From: Clavibacter sp. B3I6
GTDB taxonomy: Bacteria; Actinomycetota; Actinomycetes; Actinomycetales; Microbacteriaceae
Assembly: GCF_030816895.1 (NCBI RefSeq)
Contig: NZ_JAUSYL010000001.1
Location: 868,001-932,000 of the forward strand
Length of the DNA: 64,000 nucleotides
Reading direction: 5' to 3'
In this document: in pieces, positions 27,585 to 36,280 of the stretch
Numbering within the stretch: position 1 is the stretch's first letter
Layout: every line of letters begins with the position of its first letter
The notes under the pieces: generated by a model
The model's database searches: none
The model's input: the letters and a program-made list of their open reading frames with translations, nothing else
Told to the model about the DNA's origin: nothing
Made by a program: the position numbers and the translations under genes

Positions 27585-28081
27585 GGGCCTTCCGCGCGCG
27601 GCCCGACGGCACCGTCGCCGCCCACGTCGAGCCGCACGAGGTCGCGATGCTGCGGGGACTGCTCGACGAGCTCCGCGGGATCCTCGACGAGGGGGCCGTG
27701 GGCGACGGCGCCCCCTCCCCCGTCGCCGGGCGGCTCCTGCCCGACGCGTACCCGGGCGACGCCGAGGCGTCCGCCGAGTTCCGCCGCTTCACCGCATCCG
27801 ACCTCGCCGCGGGGAAGGCCGCGGACGCGACCGCGGTCGAGGCGACCCTCGCGGAGGCCGACGCCCGCGGGGCCGGACGCCGCGGGCTGCTGGTGGTGCT
27901 GGATCCGGCGGGCGCGCAGGCATGGCTCCGCACCCTCAACGACCTCCGGCTCGCGATCTCCGTGCCGCTGCGGATCGACGAGGCCGACGGATGGCGCGAC
28001 CGCGCACCGCGGGAGAGCGCGAGCCTGTACGACTGGCTGACCTTCGCGCAGGGGTCGCTCATCGACGCCGTCGACCGCTGA
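27581..28081 (+). CDS. DUF2017 family protein
   Basis: 166 residues, GTG start overlapping the clpS stop. Matches the actinobacterial DUF2017 family, always found next to clpS. It is mostly helical, with EPHEVAMLRGLLDELRGIL near the N-terminus and LYDWLTFAQGSLIDAV at the end. The biochemical role is unknown. Coupled translation with clpS suggests a link to regulated proteolysis. Confidence 0.88.
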   Translation: MRAFRARPDGTVAAHVEPHEVAMLRGLLDELRGILDEGAVGDGAPSPVAGRLLPDAYPGDAEASAEFRRFTASDLAAGKAADATAVEATLAEADARGAGRRGLLVVLDPAGAQAWLRTLNDLRLAISVPLRIDEADGWRDRAPRESASLYDWLTFAQGSLIDAVDR

Positions 28082-28170
28082 CCCGGCCCCTCCGCAGGCG
28101 CGGCGAGCATGATGGAGGGGACCCGCGGACCCGCCGGCCCGATGGGCCGTGTCCGCAGGAGAGGAGCAGC

Positions 28171-29184
28171 ATGCGCGTCGTCGTCATCGGAGCGACCGGG
28201 AACCTCGGGACCGGGGTGCTCCGGCGCCTCCACGCCGCCGAGGCGGACATCGTGGGGGTCGCGCGGCGCATGCCCGACGCCTCCCTCGAGCCGTACTCCG
28301 GCGTCACCTGGCGGCTCGCCGACATCGGGGCCGCCGGCGCCGTCTCCGGGCTCGCAGCGACCATGCGCGGCGCGGACGCCGTGATCCACCTCGGCTGGGC
28401 CCTGCAGCCGAACCACCGCGAGCGCGTGATGCACCGCACCAACGTCGTCGGCACCGCGCACGTGCTCGAGGCCGTCGCGCAGGCGGGCGTGCCCCAGGTG
28501 GTCGTCGCGTCCTCCGTCGGCGCGTACAGCGCGGCGCCCAAGGACCGGCCGCGGGACGAGTCGTGGCCGACCGGCGGGATCCACACCTCCCACTACTCCC
28601 GCCACAAGGCCGAGAACGAGCGCGCGATGGACGCGTTCGAAGCCGCGCACCCCGAGGTCGTGGTGACGCGCATGCGGCCGGGCCTCGTGATGCACGACGA
28701 GGCCGCGGCCGAGATCGCCCGCCTGTTCCTCGGGCGCCGGATCCCCACCCGCTGGCTCGGCCTCGCCACCCGCACCCCGGTGCTGCCGCTCCCCCGCCAG
28801 CTCGTGTCCCAGGTCGTGCACAACGAGGACGTCGCGGACGCGTTCTGGCGCGCGGTCGAGCGGCGCGCGCCCGGCGCGTTCAACATCGCGGCCGACCCCG
28901 TCGTCGATCCGGCCCTCGTCGGGCGCCTCCTCGACGCCCGCGTCGTGACCGTCCCCCTCCCGGTGCTCCGGGCGCTTGTGTCGGCGAGCTGGCGGCTTCG
29001 CGTGCAGCGGACCGACCCGGGCTGGATCGACATCGCCGCGAACGCGCCCGTCATGTCGACCGAGCGCGCCCGCGAGGTGCTGGGCTGGGCGCCGACGCAC
29101 CGCGCGGAGGACGTCCTCGCCGAGTTCGGCCGCGCCTTCGTCCACCGCACCGGCCGCGAGGGCTCGGCGCCGCTCGCCGGATGA
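28171..29184 (+). CDS. NAD-dependent epimerase/dehydratase family protein
   Basis: 337 residues of the extended SDR fold. The NAD(P)-binding GATGNLGTGVLRRL is at residues 7-20. The active-site region reads VVASSVGAYS and then HYSRHKAENE, where the usual YxxxK is represented by Y-S-R-H-K. Substrate-domain residues are not diagnostic. Start ATG at 28171 with GGAG upstream. Stop overlaps the next gene's start (ATGA). Sugar-nucleotide or other small-molecule dehydrogenase roles are possible. Confidence 0.88.
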   Translation: MRVVVIGATGNLGTGVLRRLHAAEADIVGVARRMPDASLEPYSGVTWRLADIGAAGAVSGLAATMRGADAVIHLGWALQPNHRERVMHRTNVVGTAHVLEAVAQAGVPQVVVASSVGAYSAAPKDRPRDESWPTGGIHTSHYSRHKAENERAMDAFEAAHPEVVVTRMRPGLVMHDEAAAEIARLFLGRRIPTRWLGLATRTPVLPLPRQLVSQVVHNEDVADAFWRAVERRAPGAFNIAADPVVDPALVGRLLDARVVTVPLPVLRALVSASWRLRVQRTDPGWIDIAANAPVMSTERAREVLGWAPTHRAEDVLAEFGRAFVHRTGREGSAPLAG

Positions 29185-29831
29185 CCGGGGACGCCGACTT
29201 CGTCGCGACCGCGCTCGAGCGCGAGGGCGACGGGTACCGCGCGGAGGCGGAGCGGGAGCGGCTGCGGTCGGACCTGGAGTTCGTCGGCGCGTCCGTCGGC
29301 GCCGTCCGCGGCACCGTGCGGGACCTCGGACGACGCCATCCCGGCATGACCCGGGACGAGGCGGTCGCGCTCGCGTCCGAGCTCTGGCGCTCACGGGTCT
29401 ACGAGCGCCGGCTCGCGGCGGTCGTGCTGCTGCAGGCCCACGTCCACGGGCTCGACAACGGCGACCTGACGCGGATCGAGGGGTTCGTGCGGGACGCGCG
29501 GCTGCGGGCGCTCGTGGATCCGCTCGCCCTGGACGTCATCGGCCCGCTGGTGGAGCGCCTGGCCGGGCCGTCGCGGGCGAAGGCCGACGCCGCGCTCGAC
29601 CGCTGGGCGGGCGAGGAGGATGTGTGGCTCCGTCGGGCCGCCCTGCTCGCGCCGTCCCGGCCGCTCCGCGCGGGCGGCGGCGACTGGGACGGGTTCCTCC
29701 GCCGCGCCCGGGCGGCGCAGGGAGCGCCGCGCGGCGGGCACGACGTCGTGCGGGAGGCCGTGGACCGCGTGCGCGAGATCGTGCGCGACGCGCGCCCCGA
29801 CCTCGCCGCGGATCCCGTCCCCGGCGGCTGA
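29181..29831 (+). CDS. DNA alkylation repair (AlkD-like HEAT-repeat) protein
   Basis: 216 residues, all helical, matching the AlkC/AlkD DNA glycosylase superfamily: ASELWRSRVYERRLAAVVLL, IGPLVERLAG, LDRWAGEEDVWLRRAALL. These enzymes remove N3- and N7-alkylpurines without base flipping. The ATG is nested in the stop of the epimerase gene. Somewhat shorter than classic AlkD (~235). Confidence 0.85.
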   Translation: MTGDADFVATALEREGDGYRAEAERERLRSDLEFVGASVGAVRGTVRDLGRRHPGMTRDEAVALASELWRSRVYERRLAAVVLLQAHVHGLDNGDLTRIEGFVRDARLRALVDPLALDVIGPLVERLAGPSRAKADAALDRWAGEEDVWLRRAALLAPSRPLRAGGGDWDGFLRRARAAQGAPRGGHDVVREAVDRVREIVRDARPDLAADPVPGG

Positions 29832-29924
29832 GCGTCGGCGGCCGCGGTGCGTGGCCGCCCGCGGTGGCTGGCCGCCCGCGGCGCCGGGCCGGACGTCCCG
29901 CCCGCCCGCCGGTACGGTCGGGAC

Positions 29925-30830
29925 ATGACCTTCGACGACGACGCCCGCATCGACAGCAGCAAGGTCACGCGTCGCCGTGGCCGGGGACGCACCACCGGCA
30001 TCGCCGCGGGCGGCGGCGGGCTCCTCGTCGTGGTCGCCGTCGTGCTCGTGCAGCAGTTCACGGGCGTCGACATCTCCGGCCTCGTCGGGGGCGCGGGCGG
30101 CGGCGGGGGCGGATCCTCCCAGCAGCAGGACGAGGCGCTGACGGGCTGCGACACCGGAGCCGACGCCAACGCCGACATCCAGTGCCGGATGGCCGGCGCC
30201 GCCGACTCCCTCGACACGTACTGGGCCGCGACCGCGCCCGACGTGGGCATCGCCGACTACGGCACGCCCGGCTTCGTGCTCTTCGACGCCGCGACGACCA
30301 CGGCGTGCGGCGACGCCACGAGCGCGACCGGGCCCTTCTACTGCCCGCCCGACCGCAGCCTCTACATGGACACCACGTTCTTCGACGAGCTGCGAACCCG
30401 CTTCGGCGCGTCCGGCGGCCCGCTCGCGCAGATGTACGTCGTGGGCCACGAGTGGGGCCACCACATCCAGCAGCTGTCGGGCGCCTTCGACCGCGCCGAC
30501 CGCACGGGCACCGGCCCCGAGTCCGACTCCGTGCGGCTCGAGGTCCAGGCCGACTGCTACGCGGGCGCGTGGGTGGGCGCAGCCTCCGAGATCCGGGACG
30601 ACGGCGGCACGGCGTTCCTCGAGCCGGTCACGCCGACCGAGATCGCCGACGCGCTGGACGCGGCGGCCGCGGTGGGCGACGACCGGATCCAGGAGGCGAG
30701 CGGCGCCGAGGTCGACCCGCACACCTGGACCCACGGATCCGCCGAGCAGCGCCAGCGCTGGTTCGAGGCGGGTCGCGCGGGCGGCCCCGCGGCGTGCGAC
30801 ACCTTCGCGGTGCCGGCCGGGCGCCTCTGA
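29925..30830 (+). CDS. YpfJ-type neutral zinc metallopeptidase
   Basis: 301 residues. One N-terminal membrane span (~residues 24-43), a Gly-rich linker, and an extracytoplasmic peptidase domain with the zinc motif HEWGHH (H175, E176, H179). A further ligand is probable in RLEVQADCYAGAW. Cysteines such as CDTGAD and IQCRM suggest a disulfide. ATG at 29925. The stop lies inside a strong hairpin. Confidence 0.92.
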   Translation: MTFDDDARIDSSKVTRRRGRGRTTGIAAGGGGLLVVVAVVLVQQFTGVDISGLVGGAGGGGGGSSQQQDEALTGCDTGADANADIQCRMAGAADSLDTYWAATAPDVGIADYGTPGFVLFDAATTTACGDATSATGPFYCPPDRSLYMDTTFFDELRTRFGASGGPLAQMYVVGHEWGHHIQQLSGAFDRADRTGTGPESDSVRLEVQADCYAGAWVGAASEIRDDGGTAFLEPVTPTEIADALDAAAAVGDDRIQEASGAEVDPHTWTHGSAEQRQRWFEAGRAGGPAACDTFAVPAGRL

Positions 30831-30844
30831 CGCCCGGCCGGCAC
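30810..30844. terminator. Bidirectional hairpin between convergent genes
   Basis: Perfect 14-bp arms GTGCCGGCCGGGCG and CGCCCGGCCGGCAC around a 7-base loop that contains the metallopeptidase stop. It lies between convergent transcription units and can serve both. Confidence 0.75.
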
Positions 30845-30861
30845 CGGATGCCGCGCCGGCG

Positions 30862-31146
30862 TCAGCCCTCGGCGGGCGCGGGCGGAACCGTGCGGAAGCC
30901 GACCAGCCGGTGCGTGCCGTCGCAGTAGGGCTTGATCGAGGACACGCCGCAGCGGCAGAGCGCGACCGTGCTGCGGGTGCGCGGCACGGGCCGGCCCTCG
31001 GGATCCACGATCTCGAACTCCCCGCGCACGAGCAGCGGGCCGTCCGGGTACGCGATGATGCGCGGCGGCTCCGCGGCGGGCGACCGCACGGGTGCGGGCG
31101 GCGCGGGACGGGCCGGCCGGTCGTCGTCCGCCGGCAGCGCGGTCAC
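30862..31146 (-). CDS. CDGSH-type iron-sulfur protein
   Basis: 94 residues. The 2Fe-2S signature is complete: C64, C66, C75 and H79 in CRCGVSSIKPYCDGTH. The preceding RGEFEIVDPEGRPV forms the beta strand that normally packs on it. CDGSH proteins are redox-active, pH-sensitive 2Fe-2S carriers. The GTG start at 31146 overlaps the stop of the haem-oxygenase-like gene by four bases, so both are made together. It may feed electrons to that enzyme. Confidence 0.9.
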   Translation of the reverse strand: MTALPADDDRPARPAPPAPVRSPAAEPPRIIAYPDGPLLVRGEFEIVDPEGRPVPRTRSTVALCRCGVSSIKPYCDGTHRLVGFRTVPPAPAEG

Positions 31147-32285
31147 GCGGCGCTCGGCGCGACGTCGTCCCGGACGGCCGTCGAGCCCGCCCGCAGGGAC
31201 GAGAGCCCGGACGTCCAGCTCGACAGGACGTGCGCGCCGACCCAGCCCTCGACCTCGAGGCAGGCGGCCGCGCCGAACAGCACGTCGTCGAGGAGGTGCG
31301 GCTCGGACTCGACGAGCCCGCCCGCGAGGTCGTGGGCCGCGATCTGCTCGTGGACGGCGTCGGCCTCCACGTGCTCGTCGTAGTACCAGGCGACGTCGTC
31401 GCCGAAGCCGAGGCGGCGGATCCCGCTCGCGTAGAGGCGGCTCGGCACGCTCGAGGTCATCTCGAACGCGGCGAGGTGGCCGACGATCGCGCCGCGGAGG
31501 CGGCGGTGCAGGCCGAACAGGGACATCGTGTTCGACGACGTGAGCGTGATCGCGGGGACGTCGTCGAGGTAGGCGCCGTAGCGGTCGTCGAGGCCGACGC
31601 CGCGGAGGGTCGCGCCGAAGATCGTCGCGTGGACGCGCTCGGGGCGCCCGCCGCCGTACTCGTCGGCCTGGATCTCCACGAGCGCCGCCTTCGCGCGTCC
31701 GCGGAGCCGCGGGATCGCCCAGGAGTGCGGGTCGGCCTCGCCGAGCGTGTAGATCGAGCGCTGCACCAGGAGCTCGCGGAGCTGCGCGACGCTGGCCTTC
31801 CGGGCGACGAACCTGGAGAGGGACGGGCCGGAGTCCGCCGAGGTGAGGGCGAAGAGCGCGGCGGCGACGCCGGCGGAGGTGGGCTCGGGGAGCTCGGGGA
31901 CGGTGACGCGCTCGCGGAGGGCGGCCTCGACGGCGCGCTCGAGGATCCCGCGGACCGCGAGGAGGCGGGGGTCCCACTCGCGGTCATCGTCCACGCCCTC
32001 GAGGCCCGCGTGGTGGAGCTCGTACAGGCAGAACAGCGCCAGCTGGACGTCGTCGTCGCGCATCACGTCGTCCGTCGCGGCGAGCGCCTGCATCGCGAGC
32101 GCGGCGAGGTCGGGGCCGGCCGCGATGGCGAGCGCGTCGGCGGCGGTGCCGACCCCGGTGCCCGGCGCGGCGTCGGCGCCGACGAGGTCGGCGAGGAGCG
32201 CGGCGCTGAGCGGGCCGCGCGCGGCGGGGAGGGGGGACGGACGGGTGCGGACCGCCTCGTGGGCGGTCTCGAGCAGATCGGTCAT
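31143..32285 (-). CDS. Iron-containing redox enzyme (haem-oxygenase-like fold)
   Basis: 380 residues, matching the Haem_oxygenas_2 / iron-containing redox enzyme family. Candidate metal-ligand helices are CLYELHHAGLEG (residues ~86-97), ALVEIQADEYGGG (~201-213) and WYYDEHVEADAVHEQIA (~300-316). This is the pattern of di-iron HDO enzymes such as UndA and BesC. The reaction here is unknown. It is divergent from the ROK regulator and coupled to a CDGSH protein, which supports a redox role. Confidence 0.85.
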   Translation of the reverse strand: MTDLLETAHEAVRTRPSPLPAARGPLSAALLADLVGADAAPGTGVGTAADALAIAAGPDLAALAMQALAATDDVMRDDDVQLALFCLYELHHAGLEGVDDDREWDPRLLAVRGILERAVEAALRERVTVPELPEPTSAGVAAALFALTSADSGPSLSRFVARKASVAQLRELLVQRSIYTLGEADPHSWAIPRLRGRAKAALVEIQADEYGGGRPERVHATIFGATLRGVGLDDRYGAYLDDVPAITLTSSNTMSLFGLHRRLRGAIVGHLAAFEMTSSVPSRLYASGIRRLGFGDDVAWYYDEHVEADAVHEQIAAHDLAGGLVESEPHLLDDVLFGAAACLEVEGWVGAHVLSSWTSGLSSLRAGSTAVRDDVAPSAA

Positions 32286-32458
32286 GGGTCCACCCTGCCT
32301 CGACCCCCCATGGCGGGGTCGGGCGTGTCGGCGTCACCCCCGGTGAGCGGTAAGGAGGAGCCCGCGCGGAAGCGAGGCGGCGCGACCGGGCCCGCGCATC
32401 CGGGATACTGCCGGGAGGCCCGCGCGCGACGGGCGACGCCGGCGCGAGGAGGTGCCCC

Positions 32459-33724
32459 ATGCGACGCGGCACGAACCTGCCCGCCATCGGCGGCTACAAC
32501 CGCACGGTCGTCCTCGACGCCGTGCGCCGCGCGGCCGAGGGGGCCAGCCGTTCCGAGATCGCCGAGCGCACGGGCCTCAGCGCGCAGACCGTCACCAACG
32601 TGTCGCGCCGCCTCATCGACGAGGGCCTCGTGCGCGAGGGGGGCACCGTGATCCGCGGCCCCGGCAAGCCCCGCACCCTCCTGCACCTCGTGGCCGACGG
32701 GCGCTTCGCGGTGGGCGTGCACGTGGATCCCGCGGTCATCACCTCCGTGCTCCTCGACCTCGAGGGCACGGTCCTCCGACACGTCAGCAGCCCGACGCCG
32801 TCCGCGTCGCGGCCCGACGAGGTGGTCGCGCTCGTGGCCCGGCTCGTCGACGGGCTCATCGCCGACGCGGGGGTCGACCGGGCGGCCGTCCTGGGCGTCG
32901 GCCTCGCCGCGCCGGGGCCCATCGACGTGGGGGCGGGCCTGGTGGTGGACCCGCCGATGCTCCCCCGCTGGCGGCACGTCCCGCTGCGCTCCGCGCTCAG
33001 CACCGCGACGGGCCTGCCCGTGCTCCTGGAGAAGGACGTGACCGCGGCCGCCGTCGCCGAGCTGTGGTTCGGCACCGGGGACCGCCGGCACCTCGCGTTC
33101 GTCTACTACGGCACGGGCTTCGGCACCGGGCTCGTGCTCGGCGGCGAGCCCGTGCGCGGCGCGAGCTCCAACGCCGGGGACTCCGGCCACATCATGGTCG
33201 CGTCACGCGGGACGCGCTGCACGTGCGGGCGCGTCGGCTGCGTGGGCGAGCTCATCACGCCGCACGCGCTCGTGCGGCAGGCGGTCGAGGGCGGCGTGCT
33301 CACCTCGGGCGACGTGTCGGACGCCGCGCTGGCGGAGGCCGCGGCGAGCGGCGACGCCGTCGACATGCGGCTCATCGGCGAGGCCTTCCACGCGCTCGCG
33401 GCGCGCGCGGACGCGGAGGACGGCCCGGCCCGGCGCATCGTGGAGGCCGCGGCCCGGCACCTGGCCCGCGCCATCGTGATCCAGGTGAACCTGCTCGACC
33501 TCGACGAGGTCGTCTGCGGCGGCCCGTTCTGGCCGCCGATCGCGCGCCTCGTGCTGGCGACCCTGCAGGAGGAGGTGCGCCGGTCCCCCGCCCTCATCGC
33601 GAAGCACCCCGTGCGCGTGGTCGAGTCGGCGGTCGGCGCGGACGTCGCGGCCGTGGGCGCCGCGTGCCTCGTGCTCGACAACGCGTTCTCCCCGCGTCCG
33701 TCGGCGATGCTCATCCGGGGCTGA
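32459..33724 (+). CDS. ROK-family transcriptional regulator
   Basis: 421 residues. N-terminal winged helix (RRAAEGASRSEIAERTGL, TVTNVSRRLIDEGLV), then a ROK sugar-kinase-like domain with the zinc motif CTCGRVGC. The usual ExD/N catalytic segment reads EKDVTAAA, and GDSGHIMV replaces GEIGH, so kinase activity may be lost while sugar sensing is kept. Likely the repressor of the sugar importer and mannosidase genes that follow. Confidence 0.93.
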   Translation: MRRGTNLPAIGGYNRTVVLDAVRRAAEGASRSEIAERTGLSAQTVTNVSRRLIDEGLVREGGTVIRGPGKPRTLLHLVADGRFAVGVHVDPAVITSVLLDLEGTVLRHVSSPTPSASRPDEVVALVARLVDGLIADAGVDRAAVLGVGLAAPGPIDVGAGLVVDPPMLPRWRHVPLRSALSTATGLPVLLEKDVTAAAVAELWFGTGDRRHLAFVYYGTGFGTGLVLGGEPVRGASSNAGDSGHIMVASRGTRCTCGRVGCVGELITPHALVRQAVEGGVLTSGDVSDAALAEAAASGDAVDMRLIGEAFHALAARADAEDGPARRIVEAAARHLARAIVIQVNLLDLDEVVCGGPFWPPIARLVLATLQEEVRRSPALIAKHPVRVVESAVGADVAAVGAACLVLDNAFSPRPSAMLIRG

Positions 33725-33810
33725 CCCGCGGGGGCACGCGGCGGGCACGGCCGGGGCCGCGTCCGCTGTCCGGAGGGCACCACCGTCACCGGATCGTCAC
33801 CGACGATGTC

Positions 33811-33840
33811 TTGACATGGATTAGTCCATACGTTTGGCTA
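33811..33840 (+). promoter_or_regulatory. Promoter with overlapping TGGA-TTAG-TCCA operator
   Basis: A perfect -35 box TTGACA (33811-33816) overlaps an inverted repeat TGGATTAGTCCA (33817-33828). A weak -10, TGGCTA, lies near 33835. It sits 57 bases before the binding-protein start. The palindrome between the promoter elements is where a ROK or GntR-type repressor would act. Confidence 0.6.
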
Positions 33841-33896
33841 ACCCCGACGAGCCGCGACGATGCCGCTCGTCCGATCCAGTGGAGCAAGGGAGCACC

Positions 33897-35285
33897 ATGA
33901 CGAACCACCTGCCGCACCGCAGGACGCGAGCCCGCGTCCTCTCCATCACGGCGGCGTCCGTCGCCGCCCTCCTCCTCGCGACCGGCTGCTCGGGCGGCGC
34001 GGGCGGCGGGGACGGGAAGACCCTCAAGGTCGCGTACCAGAAGTTCGGCACGTTCACGCAGATGGACGCGCACATGAAGGAGACCGCGGAGTCCTTCGAG
34101 GCCGCGAACCCAGGGATGAAGGTGGAGCTCGTGCCCATCGCCGCGCAGAACGACGACTACTTCACGAAGCTCGCGCTGATGAACCGCTCGGCGTCGACCG
34201 CCCCCGACGTGATGTACGAGGACACCTTCAAGGTGAAGTCCGACGCCGCCGCCGGCTACCTCCTCCCCCTCGACGACCAGGTCGCCGGCTGGGAGGACTG
34301 GGACATGTTCTTCGACTCCGCCAAGGAGGCGGGCGTCGGCGAGGACGGCAAGGTCTATGGGATCCCGATGGGCACCGACACGCGCGCCCTCTGGTACAAC
34401 AAGGACCTCTTCGCGCAGGCCGGCCTGCCCGTGCCGTGGGAGCCGAGGACGTGGGACGACGTGCTCGACGCGGCGAAGACGGTCAAGGAGAAGCTGCCGG
34501 ACGTCGTGCCCATCAACGTCTACTCCGGGAAGCCGCAGGGCGAGGGCGCCACGATGCAGGGCTTCGAGATGCTGCACTACGGCACCCCCACCGGCACCCT
34601 GTTCGACGACGCGAGCGGCAAGTGGCTCACCGGCTCGCAGGGCTTCATCGACTCGCTCGGCTTCATCGAGGACGTCTACCAGGGCGGCATCGGCCCGAAG
34701 CCCGAGGAGGCGCTCGACACGAACATCTCCACCATCGTGGGCGGCGAGTGGCTGCCGGCCGGGAAGCTCGCCATCGACCTCGACGGATCCTGGCTGAGCG
34801 GCACGTGGCTCGAGACCGGCACGAACCCCTGGCCCGAGTGGAGCGACGTGATGGGCCAGGCGCCCATGCCCACGCAGGACGGCGCCGCCCCCGGCGCGGT
34901 CAGCATGTCCGGCGGCTGGACCCTCGCGGTCGGCGCGAAGACGAAGGCCCCCGACAAGGCGTTCGAGTTCATCGCGGACGCGCTGGACAAGGACGGCTCC
35001 AAGGCCTACGACATCGCCGCCAGCCAGATCGCGGTGCGGAGCGACGTGGCCGACGACCCCGAGTACGTCTCCTCGAACCCGACCTTCGAGTTCTTCTCCT
35101 CCATCGTCGACGTCACGCACTTCCGCCCGGCGACCACCGACTACAGCCGCATCTCCAACGCCATCACGGTGGCGATGGAGTCGGTGATGACCGGCCAGCA
35201 GTCGCCCGAGGAGGCGGCGGCCGCGTACGACGAGGCGCTCGTCGGGATCGTCGGCGAGGACGGGACCCAGAAGGCCGAGGACTGA
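33897..35285 (+). CDS. Sugar ABC transporter substrate-binding lipoprotein
   Basis: 462 residues. Signal peptide with lipobox ALLLATGCSGG. Mature protein is a family 1 extracellular solute-binding protein (SBP_bac_1): LKVAYQKFGTFTQ, then GIPMGTDTRALWYNKDLFA and GGWTLAVGAKTKAPDKAFEF. Probably binds mannosides or another oligosaccharide, judging from the GH38 gene downstream. First gene of the importer operon. Confidence 0.93.
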   Translation: MTNHLPHRRTRARVLSITAASVAALLLATGCSGGAGGGDGKTLKVAYQKFGTFTQMDAHMKETAESFEAANPGMKVELVPIAAQNDDYFTKLALMNRSASTAPDVMYEDTFKVKSDAAAGYLLPLDDQVAGWEDWDMFFDSAKEAGVGEDGKVYGIPMGTDTRALWYNKDLFAQAGLPVPWEPRTWDDVLDAAKTVKEKLPDVVPINVYSGKPQGEGATMQGFEMLHYGTPTGTLFDDASGKWLTGSQGFIDSLGFIEDVYQGGIGPKPEEALDTNISTIVGGEWLPAGKLAIDLDGSWLSGTWLETGTNPWPEWSDVMGQAPMPTQDGAAPGAVSMSGGWTLAVGAKTKAPDKAFEFIADALDKDGSKAYDIAASQIAVRSDVADDPEYVSSNPTFEFFSSIVDVTHFRPATTDYSRISNAITVAMESVMTGQQSPEEAAAAYDEALVGIVGEDGTQKAED

Positions 35286-35288
35286 TCC

Positions 35289-36278
35289 GTGGCGACCATC
35301 GCCCCCGTCCCGGTCGGCCGCGAGGCCGGCCGGTGGGGCACCGCGGGCCCGGGTGACGGGCCCGGGTCGGGCGGGCCGTCGCCGGTCCGCCCGGGCCGGG
35401 CCCGCGCCCGCGCGCTCCGCACCGGCGCGCGCACCATCCCGCTGCTGCCCTCGATCGTCCTGCTCGCCCTGTTCCTCCTCGGTCCCGTGATCTCGAGCCT
35501 CTACGGCTCCTTCACCGACGCGTCCCTCACCGGGTACGCGGCCGGCGGGGCGCAGTTCATCGGCTTCGACAACTACACGGCGCTGTTCGCGGATCCGGAC
35601 TTCCCGAAGTCGGTGCTCCTCACGCTGGCGTTCGTGTTCTTCTCCGCGGTCGTCGGCCAGAACGTCGTGGGGCTCGGCCTGGCGCTCCTCATGCGGCAGG
35701 GCAACCGGGTCGTCCGCGCGGTCGTCGGCACCTTCGTCATCGCGGCGTGGGTGCTGCCGGAGATCGTCGCCGCGTTCGCCGCGTACGCGTTCTTCAACGA
35801 CTCGGGGACGCTCAACACGATGCTCGCCGCCGTCGGCATCGAGGGCGCGAACTGGCTCTACGGCCTGCCGCTGCTCTCGGTGATCCTCGCGAACGTGTGG
35901 CGCGGATCCGCCTTCTCGATGCTCGTCTACTCGGCGGCCGTCCAGGAGGTGCCGCCCGAGATCACCGAGTCGGCCGAGGTGGACGGGGCGACCGGCTGGC
36001 AGCGGCTCGTCTTCATCACGCTGCCGGTGATCCGCCGCAGCATCTCGACGAACCTCATGCTCACCACGCTGCAGACGCTCTCGGTCTTCACCCTCATCTT
36101 CGTGATGACGGGCGGCGGCCCCGGCACCAGCAGCTCGACCCTGCCGATCCTCGCCTACCAGGAGGCGTTCCAGTTCTCCCAGCTGGGCTTCGGCACCGCG
36201 ATCGCCACGATCATGCTCCTCGTGGGAGCCGTGTTCTCGGTGATCTACATCAGGGCCCTGCGCCCGGAGGTGGACTGA
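35289..36278 (+). CDS. Sugar ABC transporter permease (MalF/UgpA type)
   Basis: 329 residues, six membrane helices after a ~50-residue Gly/Pro/Arg-rich leader. The EAA loop for the ATPase is ITESAEVDGATGWQRLVFI. GTG start three bases after the binding-protein stop. No ATPase gene is in this locus, so a shared MsiK-type ATPase elsewhere must power it, as is common in actinobacteria. Confidence 0.94.
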   Translation: MATIAPVPVGREAGRWGTAGPGDGPGSGGPSPVRPGRARARALRTGARTIPLLPSIVLLALFLLGPVISSLYGSFTDASLTGYAAGGAQFIGFDNYTALFADPDFPKSVLLTLAFVFFSAVVGQNVVGLGLALLMRQGNRVVRAVVGTFVIAAWVLPEIVAAFAAYAFFNDSGTLNTMLAAVGIEGANWLYGLPLLSVILANVWRGSAFSMLVYSAAVQEVPPEITESAEVDGATGWQRLVFITLPVIRRSISTNLMLTTLQTLSVFTLIFVMTGGGPGTSSSTLPILAYQEAFQFSQLGFGTAIATIMLLVGAVFSVIYIRALRPEVD

Positions 36279-36280
36279 CC

